The notes under the pieces are model-generated. The model was not told the DNA's origin and made no database searches. It saw only the letters and a program-made list of their open reading frames with translations. Of a DNA stretch of 64,000 nt, positions 8,801 through 16,398 are shown in pieces. Source of the stretch: Tenacibaculum gallaicum (GTDB taxonomy: Bacteria > Bacteroidota > Bacteroidia > Flavobacteriales > Flavobacteriaceae); the NCBI RefSeq assembly GCF_003387615.1, contig NZ_QUNS01000002.1:463698-527697 (forward strand), read 5' to 3'. The first letter of the stretch is position 1; each line of letters opens with the position of its first letter. The position numbers and the translations under genes are program-made.

Positions 8801-11800
8801 CTTTAGGAGTTATTACTAATGGCGGAACAATGTCCAATATAATGGCTATGAGCTATGCTCTAAATAATTCATTAAAACCTAAGGAAGGTTTTAGGGGAGT
8901 ATCAGAAGAAGGACTAATGGAAGCAATGAAAGCATATGAATATGAGAAAGTTGTAATAATTGGTTCTGAATGGTGTCATTATTCATTTGGTAAAGCGTTA
9001 AAAATATTAGGTTTAGGTAAAAACTCTTTTGCACCCATTAGTTTTGAAGATAAGGCTTATGAAGAACTTAAAGATGAACTTAGAAGCAAGATAGAGAGAT
9101 TACGTGAAGAGAAAACGTTAATATTAAGTATTATTGGAGTTGCTGGAACGACTGAGTCTGGAAATATAGATCCTTTAAAAATTTTAGGAGAAATAGCTGC
9201 CGAATTTAATATTCATTATCATGTTGATGCTGCATTTGGAGGAAGCTTTTTAATGGAAGACTCATTAAAATCAAAATTTAAAGGAATTCAAATGGCTGAT
9301 ACCGTTTCAATCTGCGCGCATAAACAACTTTACATTCCTATTGGGCTAAGTCTATGCTTGTTCAAAGATATTGATTTTATTTCATTCTCAGAAAATAACA
9401 CACATTACCAAGCAAGAAAAGGGAGTTATGATTTAGGAAAGTATACGGTTGAAGGGTCAAGAAATTTTATGAGTTTAACACTTCATGCAGTCTTCCATGT
9501 ATTAGGAAAAGAAGGTTTTTCTGAAGTAGTAAGACACAATTATAATACAGCTCAATACTTTGCTAAATTAGTCAAAAAAAGTGCTGATTTTGAATTAATA
9601 CTACAACCAGATTTAAATATTGTACTATATAGATATGTACCAGAAAGGTATAGAGGGAAATTAAAGTTTACAGAAAAAGAAATAGAAAAGTTAAATGAAT
9701 TAAATGAAAGAATTCAAATTAAACAGTTTGAAGAAGGAAATACTTTTGTTTCATATACTAAAATTAAGAATAAAGAAAATTTAAACAGACATCTTGTTTT
9801 CCGAACGGTGTTTATGAATCCGTTTACAAATGAAGTTAACCTAAAAGCAGTTCTAGAAGAACAAAGGCAAATAGCTTTTTCAATAGAAAATAAATCTGAG
9901 TTCGAAGAAATAAATGAAAGGGGAACAGTTCCAATTGGTATTCCCATAGAGAATGTAAAGGTATTTATATTAGATGAGTATTTAAATATACTACCTATTG
10001 GCGTAGTGGGAGAAATATGTATCAGTGGAGATTGTGTTTCAGAAGGGTATATTAATTTATCAAAAGAAGAATCATTTAGGTTTATAGATAGTCCTTTTGA
10101 AAAGGAAGAAAAATTATTTAAAACAGGTGATTTAGGGAGAATATTAGAAGATGGAAATATTGAGTTTATTTCTAGAAAGGATGATCAAGTAAAAATAAGA
10201 GGAAATAGAGTAGAATTAGGAGAGGTTGAGAATAACTTACAAAAATATAAAAAAGTAAAAAATGCTGTAGTGATTCCTAAAGAAACAGACAATGGAGAAT
10301 TGTTTTTAGTAGGTTACTTTGAATCGCTGGAAGAAATTTCATCGGTTGAATTAAGAAACTTTATGAAAGAATTTCTTCCAGACTATATGATACCACAGTA
10401 TTTCGTAAGGCTTGAAAAAATTCCTTTAACTACAAGCGGGAAGATAAATAAGCAAGAGTTACCAAATGTAGATTATAATACTTTTCAGGAGGTAAATAAT
10501 TATGTGGTACCAAGAAATGATATAGAGCTAAAATTGGTGGACGTATGGAAAAGAGTACTTAAGAAGGAAAAAGTTGGTATTTATGATGACTTTTTCGCTC
10601 TAGGCGGTCATAGTTTGAAAGCAACGAATTTAATAAATGAGTACCAGAAAATTTTTAATGTCAAATTAGGAATTAACGAGATATTCTTAAATACTACACT
10701 TTATTCTCATATAAGTTTATTAAATAAAGCGCCAAAGAGTAATTATTTAAAAATTGAAAAAGCAGCAGAAAAAGAAAGTTATGTATTATCTGGACCTCAA
10801 AAGAGGTTATGGATTGCAAGTCAGTTTTCAAATAGTTCGGCTTCTTATAACATGCCTTTTTCTATTGAACTAGATAAGGTTTCTAATATTGAAATATTTA
10901 AGAAAGCAATATTAGCCTTAGTGGAAAGGCATGAAATATTGAGAACGGTTTTTAAAGAGAATGAGCAAGGAGAATTGTCTCAATGGATTTTACCTAAAGA
11001 AACTTTATCGCTTGAAATCCCCTGTTTTGACTATTCTGATCAAGATTATGCAATTGATAAGGTGAAAGAATTTATAAAAGAAGATTCTTACCAAGATTTT
11101 GATTTAGAAAAAGGATCATTATTTAGAGTATTATTATTCAAAATAAATGAGAGTAAATACATTTTTTACTACAATATGCATCACATTATTGGTGACGGTG
11201 TTTCTTTAAGAATAATAAAGCGAGACACGCTGGCTTATTATAATGCTTTTATAAAGAATGAAGCTTCTCAGTTACCAGACTTGACTCTTCAATATAAGGA
11301 TTATGCTGAATGGCAAAACTCTAGATATGAAAGTGAAGAGTTTAAAGAATATAGTAATTTTTGGAAGCAAAAATTGAACGGTGAGCTTACAAGATTAAAG
11401 TTCTCTGGAGAAAAATCGAGACCTAAGGTAATAACACATGATGGTAGGAACATGTATTCATACATTGACTCAAAGCTCGTACTTGACTTGAAAAAGATGT
11501 GTAAACTAAATGAGGCTACTTTGTATGTAGGTGTTTTAACAGTATGGAAAATACTTTTCTCAAGATATACAAAGCAAACTGATATCATCGTAGGAACCCC
11601 AGTAGCAGGAAGATATCATGATGACTTGAAAGATCAGATAGGATGCTATATTAATACAGTTGTTTTAAGAGATAAGTTAAATTTAGAAGAAACATTTTTA
11701 GAAACTTTTGAGAAAATTAAGAACAATGTTTTTGAAAGTTTTGAAAATCAAGAATACCCATTTGAGAAGCTTGTTGAAGACTTAGAAATTAGTAGAAGTA

Positions 11801-12156
11801 CAGATAGAAATACAATTTTTGATGTGATGTTTTCATTTCATAACACAGAAGAAAATTTTAAAAGGGAAAAAAGTTACAATACAGAAGAGATTATAGATAG
11901 AGGAAATGTTAAGGTTAAGTTAGATCTTTTAATAAATTTTGCTGAAGAAGATAACTTTATCTATATGGATATAGATTATAATACCTCAATTTTTGAATCA
12001 TCCTTTGTAAGGAAAATGATAAGAGATTATAAGTACTTATTGAAAGAGTTAATAAACAAACCGAATAAAAAGTTGAGTGATATTGATTTTGAACAAGAAC
12101 AACGAAATCAATTGAAACAAAAGAGACAACAAAAATTGAAAAACTTGTTAAAATAA
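5869..12156 (+). CDS. NRPS with docking domain, C-A(interrupted by aspartate decarboxylase)-PCP-C
   Basis: This 2095-residue protein starts 2 bases after the PKS stop. Residues 1-55 resemble a TubC-type N-terminal docking domain. C1 (about 65-500) has HHIISDG with His204/His205/Asp209. The adenylation domain runs from about 520 to A5 (YGSTE at 814-818), is interrupted at about 829-1352 by a PLP-dependent decarboxylase (separate entry), and resumes with VPIGIPI at 1354, A6, A7 (KTGDLGR), A8 and A10 Lys1525. The specificity residues read V-D-W-V-I-S-I-A-D-K, nearly the beta-alanine code I recall from bleomycin synthetase (VDWVISLADK). The carrier Ser is 1582 in LGGHS. C2 (about 1645-2075) has HHIIGDG with His1771/His1772/Asp1776 and ends the protein with no adenylation domain, so it should act on the next protein's Asn carrier. 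The frame is unbroken and all post-insert adenylation motifs are kept. Confidence 0.95.
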   Translation: MIDLINELEENKIQISLDGEDLELSFDSQYVSLDLVKKVKTNKKELLSFLRRKNKIKSYDDIPIIESKEYYPISHNQKRIWVLNQFEGGSIVWNMPVTIELKGEYSVDVFQKTLENIIERHETLRTVFVRKEDGEVYQKVLTSKEFNFHLNYFDFKVEDNASIKAEEYINKDSSSVFNLEKDPLLRCSLLRVDNNEYLFYLNIHHIISDGWSLEILQRDIMAMYKAIEKKEAVNLPNLPIQYKDFASWQLNNVALSKDAEYWKNELITPLPNLNLPTFKERPQILTYNGGHYRTYLGKETTKKLKQFCKENGGSLFMLLLANWNVLFHRYLGQKDIIIGTLVAGRVHPNLEDQVGYYVNTLALRNKIEPENSFSSFYQKVKDKTLEAFEHQMYPFDNLLEELDVERDVSRTPIFDILLVLHNIKEREKEYIHLNKEQIDNISYLGKTFSKFPLEIEFKELGDYVSFDIKFNTDIYEESFIKGCMRHYKKLINELLLAPQKKINKVEFLTEEEHYKLLHVFNNSKGDYPKNKRVIDFFKEQVFKTPNKASVIYKKTKLTFQELDKLSDEYATTLLREYGLKSGQNIVVSLPHSCDLMAILLAVMKIGAIYIPVDPKTPKERVDHIFDLSSSVNIIDKTLLSDIKRKQAVLEEVKTNWNNDVDSEIEFIIYTSGSTGIPKGVLIKTSSVNNRLNWMWKKYPFEKGEVCCAKTSISFVDHIWEFFGPLLKGIPLVFYAKEDIIDIPTFINSLGEEKITRIVLVPSLLRAILEFPELCRVKLENLRVCISSGEALKKRDVSKFYKVLKRNNVRLINIYGSTEVTADATYYDTYNDYFTESSFKLFNTTIRDSVNGLIEQQDNRLKIVSSSLKELLENDNFQKVDFSKGINEEKYIEFLKKDILPNVVNVASPNYIGHMTGPVPEFIREINALIVALNQNQVKIETSLVATLIENQVIGTFHKLVFEKEPSFYEEYVQSSEEALGVITNGGTMSNIMAMSYALNNSLKPKEGFRGVSEEGLMEAMKAYEYEKVVIIGSEWCHYSFGKALKILGLGKNSFAPISFEDKAYEELKDELRSKIERLREEKTLILSIIGVAGTTESGNIDPLKILGEIAAEFNIHYHVDAAFGGSFLMEDSLKSKFKGIQMADTVSICAHKQLYIPIGLSLCLFKDIDFISFSENNTHYQARKGSYDLGKYTVEGSRNFMSLTLHAVFHVLGKEGFSEVVRHNYNTAQYFAKLVKKSADFELILQPDLNIVLYRYVPERYRGKLKFTEKEIEKLNELNERIQIKQFEEGNTFVSYTKIKNKENLNRHLVFRTVFMNPFTNEVNLKAVLEEQRQIAFSIENKSEFEEINERGTVPIGIPIENVKVFILDEYLNILPIGVVGEICISGDCVSEGYINLSKEESFRFIDSPFEKEEKLFKTGDLGRILEDGNIEFISRKDDQVKIRGNRVELGEVENNLQKYKKVKNAVVIPKETDNGELFLVGYFESLEEISSVELRNFMKEFLPDYMIPQYFVRLEKIPLTTSGKINKQELPNVDYNTFQEVNNYVVPRNDIELKLVDVWKRVLKKEKVGIYDDFFALGGHSLKATNLINEYQKIFNVKLGINEIFLNTTLYSHISLLNKAPKSNYLKIEKAAEKESYVLSGPQKRLWIASQFSNSSASYNMPFSIELDKVSNIEIFKKAILALVERHEILRTVFKENEQGELSQWILPKETLSLEIPCFDYSDQDYAIDKVKEFIKEDSYQDFDLEKGSLFRVLLFKINESKYIFYYNMHHIIGDGVSLRIIKRDTLAYYNAFIKNEASQLPDLTLQYKDYAEWQNSRYESEEFKEYSNFWKQKLNGELTRLKFSGEKSRPKVITHDGRNMYSYIDSKLVLDLKKMCKLNEATLYVGVLTVWKILFSRYTKQTDIIVGTPVAGRYHDDLKDQIGCYINTVVLRDKLNLEETFLETFEKIKNNVFESFENQEYPFEKLVEDLEISRSTDRNTIFDVMFSFHNTEENFKREKSYNTEEIIDRGNVKVKLDLLINFAEEDNFIYMDIDYNTSIFESSFVRKMIRDYKYLLKELINKPNKKLSDIDFEQEQRNQLKQKRQQKLKNLLK
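8353..9924 (+). other. Embedded PLP-dependent aspartate 1-decarboxylase-like domain inside the adenylation domain
   Basis: About 520 residues (829-1352 of the NRPS at 5869) lie between adenylation motifs A5 and A6. They form a complete group II PLP decarboxylase. ASPNYIGHM leads the N-terminal part, ALNQNQVKIETS follows, and TNGGTMSN is the phosphate-binding glycine-rich region. His1037 (WCHYS) should stack on PLP, Asp1120 in HVDAAFGG should pair with the pyridine nitrogen, and Lys1152 in CAHKQLY should form the Schiff base. EGSRNFMSL comes next. The order and wording match what I remember of the PanP / TIGR03799 family (putative pyridoxal-dependent aspartate 1-decarboxylase, about 540 residues). 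Decarboxylating L-aspartate at the alpha carboxylate yields beta-alanine, the substrate predicted from the surrounding pocket. Fold confidence is very high. Aspartate specificity is inferred from family resemblance and the pocket code. Glutamate or another amino acid is not excluded. Confidence 0.93.
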
Positions 12157-12159
12157 GCC

Positions 12160-13155
12160 ATGATAGATCGATTGAATAAGTTAAAGAATACTAATGTTAA
12201 AAGTATAAATGTTAACGAAGAAAATATTATAGAAAGTGTAAAAGATGCTACTCAAGGTTTTCCTTTGGTAATTGAAACACAAAGCACAAGCCTTAATTTG
12301 AAGTCTTGGATTAGTCATAACAAAGAAAAGTTTGAGCAAGATATGATAAATTATGGGGGAGTTTTGTTTAGAGGTTTTGAAATTAATTCGGTAAATAAGT
12401 TTCAAGACTTAATGAATATTTTTCCAAATGAATTACTAGAGTATAAGTTAAGATCATCTCCAAGACACTCTATATCTGGTAATGTATATGTATCTACTAC
12501 TTATCCTAATGATCAAATAATAAATATGCATTCAGAGAGTTCATATGCACCAGTTCATCCATCAAGAATAATTTTTTGTTGTGTAACTCCCGCGTTGAAA
12601 AAAGGAGAAACGCCTATCGCTGATACAAGGAAGGTATTAAAAAAAATATCTAGAGAGACAGTTGAGATGTTTAGAGAAAAAGGAATAAAGTATAGAAGAG
12701 TTCTTAATGGAATTCTTGGCTTGGCTTGGCAGGAAGTTTTTCAAACCGATGATAAAGAAATTGTGGAAAAAGAGTGTTTAAATAATGGAATGGAATTTTG
12801 TTGGAAAGGAGATAAAGAACTTGTAATAAGTTGGACAAAAAAAGCGATATGGGAACATCCTATTACAAATGAAGAGATATGGTTTAATCATGGTTTATTT
12901 TTTAATAAATACATGTTAAATAAAAGAGTATTGAGTTCGATTTCTGATGATGAAAAATTACCAAACAATACTTTCTTTGGAGATGGTACAGAAATATCTA
13001 AAGAAATTATAGAAGAAATCAACAATGCGTTTATAAAGTCAACTGTTTCTTTTCCATGGGAAAAGGGGGATGTACTTTTTTTAGATAATTTATTAATGGC
13101 GCATGGAAGAAACACTTACGAAGGAGAAAGGAAAGTTATAGTGTCAATGTATTAA
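12160..13155 (+). CDS. AsnO/SyrP-like Fe(II)/2-oxoglutarate-dependent amino acid beta-hydroxylase (TauD family)
   Basis: A 331-residue TauD/TfdA-fold oxygenase. The iron site is visible as His124-x-Glu126 (MHSES) and distal His315 (MAHGRNTY), with Arg324 placed to bind 2-oxoglutarate. HxE in place of HxD is the arrangement reported for AsnO, the free L-asparagine 3-hydroxylase of CDA biosynthesis. It starts 3 bases after the NRPS stop and precedes a module whose adenylation code reads Asn. Beta-hydroxylation of Asn, free or carrier-bound, is therefore the most economical role, though another residue of the assembly line cannot be excluded. Length is normal for the family (about 330). Confidence 0.87.
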   Translation: MIDRLNKLKNTNVKSINVNEENIIESVKDATQGFPLVIETQSTSLNLKSWISHNKEKFEQDMINYGGVLFRGFEINSVNKFQDLMNIFPNELLEYKLRSSPRHSISGNVYVSTTYPNDQIINMHSESSYAPVHPSRIIFCCVTPALKKGETPIADTRKVLKKISRETVEMFREKGIKYRRVLNGILGLAWQEVFQTDDKEIVEKECLNNGMEFCWKGDKELVISWTKKAIWEHPITNEEIWFNHGLFFNKYMLNKRVLSSISDDEKLPNNTFFGDGTEISKEIIEEINNAFIKSTVSFPWEKGDVLFLDNLLMAHGRNTYEGERKVIVSMY

Positions 13156-13338
13156 ATAACTTTTTGTCGCTTAAAAAGAGAGAATAAAATCTTAACTAAT
13201 AAAAATTACGGTTAATTATTAAAAATAGTTAACTATCTATTAACAACCTAATCTTATAAAGAATATAGCTATCAACACATAGGCTTATATGTGATGGTAT
13301 AGTACTGCATAAATTTAACTAAAAAAGAAACTTTTATT
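13156..13338 (+). promoter_or_regulatory. Largest gap in the first part of the cluster, possible secondary promoter region
   Basis: 183 bases without a gene separate the oxygenase from the Asn module, while most neighbours are 2-30 bases apart. It is very AT-rich and holds a 6-bp inverted repeat, CACATA at 13276-13281 and TATGTG at 13288-13293. No convincing Bacteroidota -33/-7 pair or terminator was seen, so an internal promoter or operator is possible but unproven. Confidence 0.3.
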
Positions 13339-16300
13339 ATGAATTTAGAATTAAGCGGAAAAGGATATGAATTTTCCGAAAATCAAAAAAACCTTTGGTT
13401 AATCGGAAATAGAAATTTAAATACTTTTTTTAATGAAGTAGCTCTTCAATTCTCTGATAAAGTAAAATCAGATGTTTTAATGAACTCGTTGAGAAAACTT
13501 CTTAAGGAAAATGAAGTGTTGAGAGCTAGAGTTTTAAATCATGAAAATTATAAATATCCACTTCAAAAAATAGAGGATGTTAAACTAGAAATTTATGAAT
13601 CAGCTGATCCAGATTATAATAGAACATATAATCCAGAAAATGATTCTCCTATTCGTTTTAAAATAGTAAAGAAAGATAATTTTATTGATGAATTACATGT
13701 AAAGATATATTCGTTGTGGGCTGATAGTTTTTCAATTGTAAATTTCACAAATCAATTATCAAGTTTATTAGAGAACAAAAAGGAAGAAGAAAAAGAAAAG
13801 ATTGAGTATACAAAATTTTGTGCTTGGCAAAATGAACTACTTAAAGAAGAGGATGAAGAGGCAAAACTTTTTTGGAAGAGTAAAAATTATAACTTCAATC
13901 AGAAGGTTTACCCATTTATAAATAAGAAGAATGATGATTTTACTGTAGAGAAAATTAAGTTGACAGAAATCTCTGGAAGTAAATACGATGACTTAAAAAG
14001 TCTAGTAAAGAAAAATAATTCAAGTATTGAAGAGCTTCTTTTTTATAAATGGTCACAATATTTAAGATTATTTAAAAAACAAGAGCTAACAATAGGTTAC
14101 ATACCGTTTTATAGAAATTATGATGAATTAAAAAATACTTTAGGCTATGTTAATAAAACAGTTCCAGTAACTTGTTTTAAAAATGAAGAAGATACTCAGG
14201 ATGAGAGTGTTGAAAATTTAATTAAAGAAGTTAAAGAATGGTCTGATTTTTTTACCTTAAATAGAGAAATCAAATCAAACGATAGCGAAGCAAAAATATT
14301 TAAATATTGTTTTGAGTATATAGAATTAGATAAGGCTGAAAAAGTAGTAGTAAAAGACTTTTCTTCCATACAAGATCCTTTTGAGTTAAAGTTTAGCTGT
14401 GTTAATTATGGAGATAGAATTGAACTTGAATTATATTTTAATGTCGGAAAAATCAATGAAAAGGATAGTGAAGTTATTATAAGTCAGATTAAAGGATACT
14501 TTCAAAATTTAGAGAAAGAATTAGTTATTACTGATGTAGAAAATGAAATAATAAATAAAGTTAACAAAACAAATAAAGAATTTGTTGTAGGAAAAAATGT
14601 AATAAATTTAATAGAAGAAAGAACTCAAGAATATCCAAATGAAGTTGCCTTAAGAGTAGAGGAGAACAACATTTCCTACAAAGAACTTGAAGAAAAAGTA
14701 AATAGGTTAGCTAATTACTTAATAAATAAAAAAGACGTTGTACCAGGAAATGGAGTTGCTATACTAATGAAACCATCAGAATGGTCTATTATAAGTGCAT
14801 TAGCAGTATTAAAAGCAGGAGCCTACTATGTACCAATAGATGAGAGTTATCCAAAAGATAGAATTAATTATATTTTGAACGATGTACAATGTGAGTTACT
14901 TATTTCTTGTGATGAAGTAGTAGATAAGTTTGAATTTGAAAATATAAATATCCTTATTCCTAATAAAGTACAAGATTATGATAATGATTCTGCTTACCCT
15001 ATTAATGTTATAAAAGAAGATAGCATTGCATATTGTATTTATACATCAGGATCAACAGGAAAACCAAAGGGATGCCTTGTTTCTCATAAGAATTTATATA
15101 ATTATATAAACTGGGCTAATGAGTTTTATTTTTCTAATGACAATTTGGGGAATTTTGGGTTTGTAACGTCAATGTCTTTTGATTTAACAGTTACAAGTGT
15201 TTTCTCTCCATTAACAAGAGGTAAACGAATAACTATTTTTAATGAAGAATCAATAGTTAATACTATTAAAAAGGCATTTATAGATTCTAACATAGACACT
15301 TTAAAATTAACTCCTGCTCATCTAATCTTACTCAATGAGCTTAATTTAGAGTCAACACCTATTAAGAAAATAATTTGTGGAGGAGAACAATTAAAGCCAA
15401 ATCATAGAGATGTAGTTAAAAAAATATCCAATTCTATTCACTTGTATAATGAATACGGTCCTACAGAAACAACAGTTGGTTGTGTGGCAAAAAAAATTGA
15501 TTTAGAATCAAAAGAGGAAATACTTGTAGGAAAACCAATAGCCAATACTCAAGTTACAATTTTAAATAAAAAAGGAGAGAAATGTCCTATTGGTGTATCA
15601 GGAGAAATTTTAATATCGGGTAATGGAGTAGCTCAAGGGTACTTAAACAACGATAAATTAACATCAGAGAAGTTTATTAAATTTAATTTTTTAGAAGAAG
15701 AAAAAAGTTATAAATCTGGTGATATAGGGAGGTGGTTGTCAAATGGAGAAATTGAATATATAGGTAGAGTTGATAATCAAGTTAAAGTAAATGGTTACAG
15801 AATAGAACTTCAAGAGATAGGAAATTTACTAAATAAAAGAGAGAATATAAACGAAGCAGTGGTTTTAGTAAAGCAGAATAACAATTTAGAAAAGGAAATC
15901 ATAGCTTTTATTAAAACAGAAGAAGAATTATCAGAAAATGAATTAAGAGGTTTTTTAGGGAATTCGCTTCCTGAGTACATGATTCCAAATCTATTTATAA
16001 AAGTCGAAAACTTTCCTTTAACAATAAATGGAAAAATAGACACTATAAAACTATTGTCAACTACATCGGAAAATGTAATAACAAGTTCAATGTACGTTGC
16101 TCCATCTGATGAGATTGAAGAAAAGTTGGTTGAGATATGGGAAAATATTTTGAAGAGAGAAAAAATAGGTGTAGAAGATGATTTTTTCAGTATAGGAGGA
16201 GATAGTATTAAGGCAGTAAGAATAGTTTCCGAAATACAACAACAGTTTAATGCAAAAGTAGATCTTATTGTGCTATTTCAGGAGCCAACAATAAAAGGAT

Positions 16301-16380
16301 TGGCAGAGATGGTAAAAAATGTACTTTGGCATGAAACAGAAGAAAATCAAAACGAAATAGTAGATAAAACAGTTATTTAA
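13339..16380 (+). CDS. NRPS module, degenerate C-A(Asn)-PCP
   Basis: A 1013-residue module. Residues 1-395 align with a condensation domain, but the HHxxxDG motif reads YSLWADS (Tyr124, Ser125, Asp129, Ser130). Both histidines and the glycine are gone, so catalysis is not expected. The adenylation domain (about 425-930) has YTSGSTGKPKG, NEYGPTETT, a serine in A7 (YKSGDIG), KVNGYRIELQE and the A10 lysine in INGKID. Its specificity residues read D-L-T-K-I-G-E-V-G-K, one conservative change from the Asn code DLTKLGEVGK of tyrocidine synthetase. The carrier Ser is 956 in IGGDS. The missing condensation activity is probably supplied by the C-terminal C domain of the protein at 5869. It may pair with the oxygenase just upstream to give beta-hydroxy-Asn. 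Confidence 0.94.
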   Translation: MNLELSGKGYEFSENQKNLWLIGNRNLNTFFNEVALQFSDKVKSDVLMNSLRKLLKENEVLRARVLNHENYKYPLQKIEDVKLEIYESADPDYNRTYNPENDSPIRFKIVKKDNFIDELHVKIYSLWADSFSIVNFTNQLSSLLENKKEEEKEKIEYTKFCAWQNELLKEEDEEAKLFWKSKNYNFNQKVYPFINKKNDDFTVEKIKLTEISGSKYDDLKSLVKKNNSSIEELLFYKWSQYLRLFKKQELTIGYIPFYRNYDELKNTLGYVNKTVPVTCFKNEEDTQDESVENLIKEVKEWSDFFTLNREIKSNDSEAKIFKYCFEYIELDKAEKVVVKDFSSIQDPFELKFSCVNYGDRIELELYFNVGKINEKDSEVIISQIKGYFQNLEKELVITDVENEIINKVNKTNKEFVVGKNVINLIEERTQEYPNEVALRVEENNISYKELEEKVNRLANYLINKKDVVPGNGVAILMKPSEWSIISALAVLKAGAYYVPIDESYPKDRINYILNDVQCELLISCDEVVDKFEFENINILIPNKVQDYDNDSAYPINVIKEDSIAYCIYTSGSTGKPKGCLVSHKNLYNYINWANEFYFSNDNLGNFGFVTSMSFDLTVTSVFSPLTRGKRITIFNEESIVNTIKKAFIDSNIDTLKLTPAHLILLNELNLESTPIKKIICGGEQLKPNHRDVVKKISNSIHLYNEYGPTETTVGCVAKKIDLESKEEILVGKPIANTQVTILNKKGEKCPIGVSGEILISGNGVAQGYLNNDKLTSEKFIKFNFLEEEKSYKSGDIGRWLSNGEIEYIGRVDNQVKVNGYRIELQEIGNLLNKRENINEAVVLVKQNNNLEKEIIAFIKTEEELSENELRGFLGNSLPEYMIPNLFIKVENFPLTINGKIDTIKLLSTTSENVITSSMYVAPSDEIEEKLVEIWENILKREKIGVEDDFFSIGGDSIKAVRIVSEIQQQFNAKVDLIVLFQEPTIKGLAEMVKNVLWHETEENQNEIVDKTVI

Positions 16381-16398
16381 CTACCCAAAAACTAAGAA

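Noticed and set aside
8311..9960. Interrupted adenylation domain as an assembly error, frameshift or two genes
   Set aside because: A single open frame runs through, adenylation motifs A6-A10 follow in order, and the pocket code matches the insert's predicted product.
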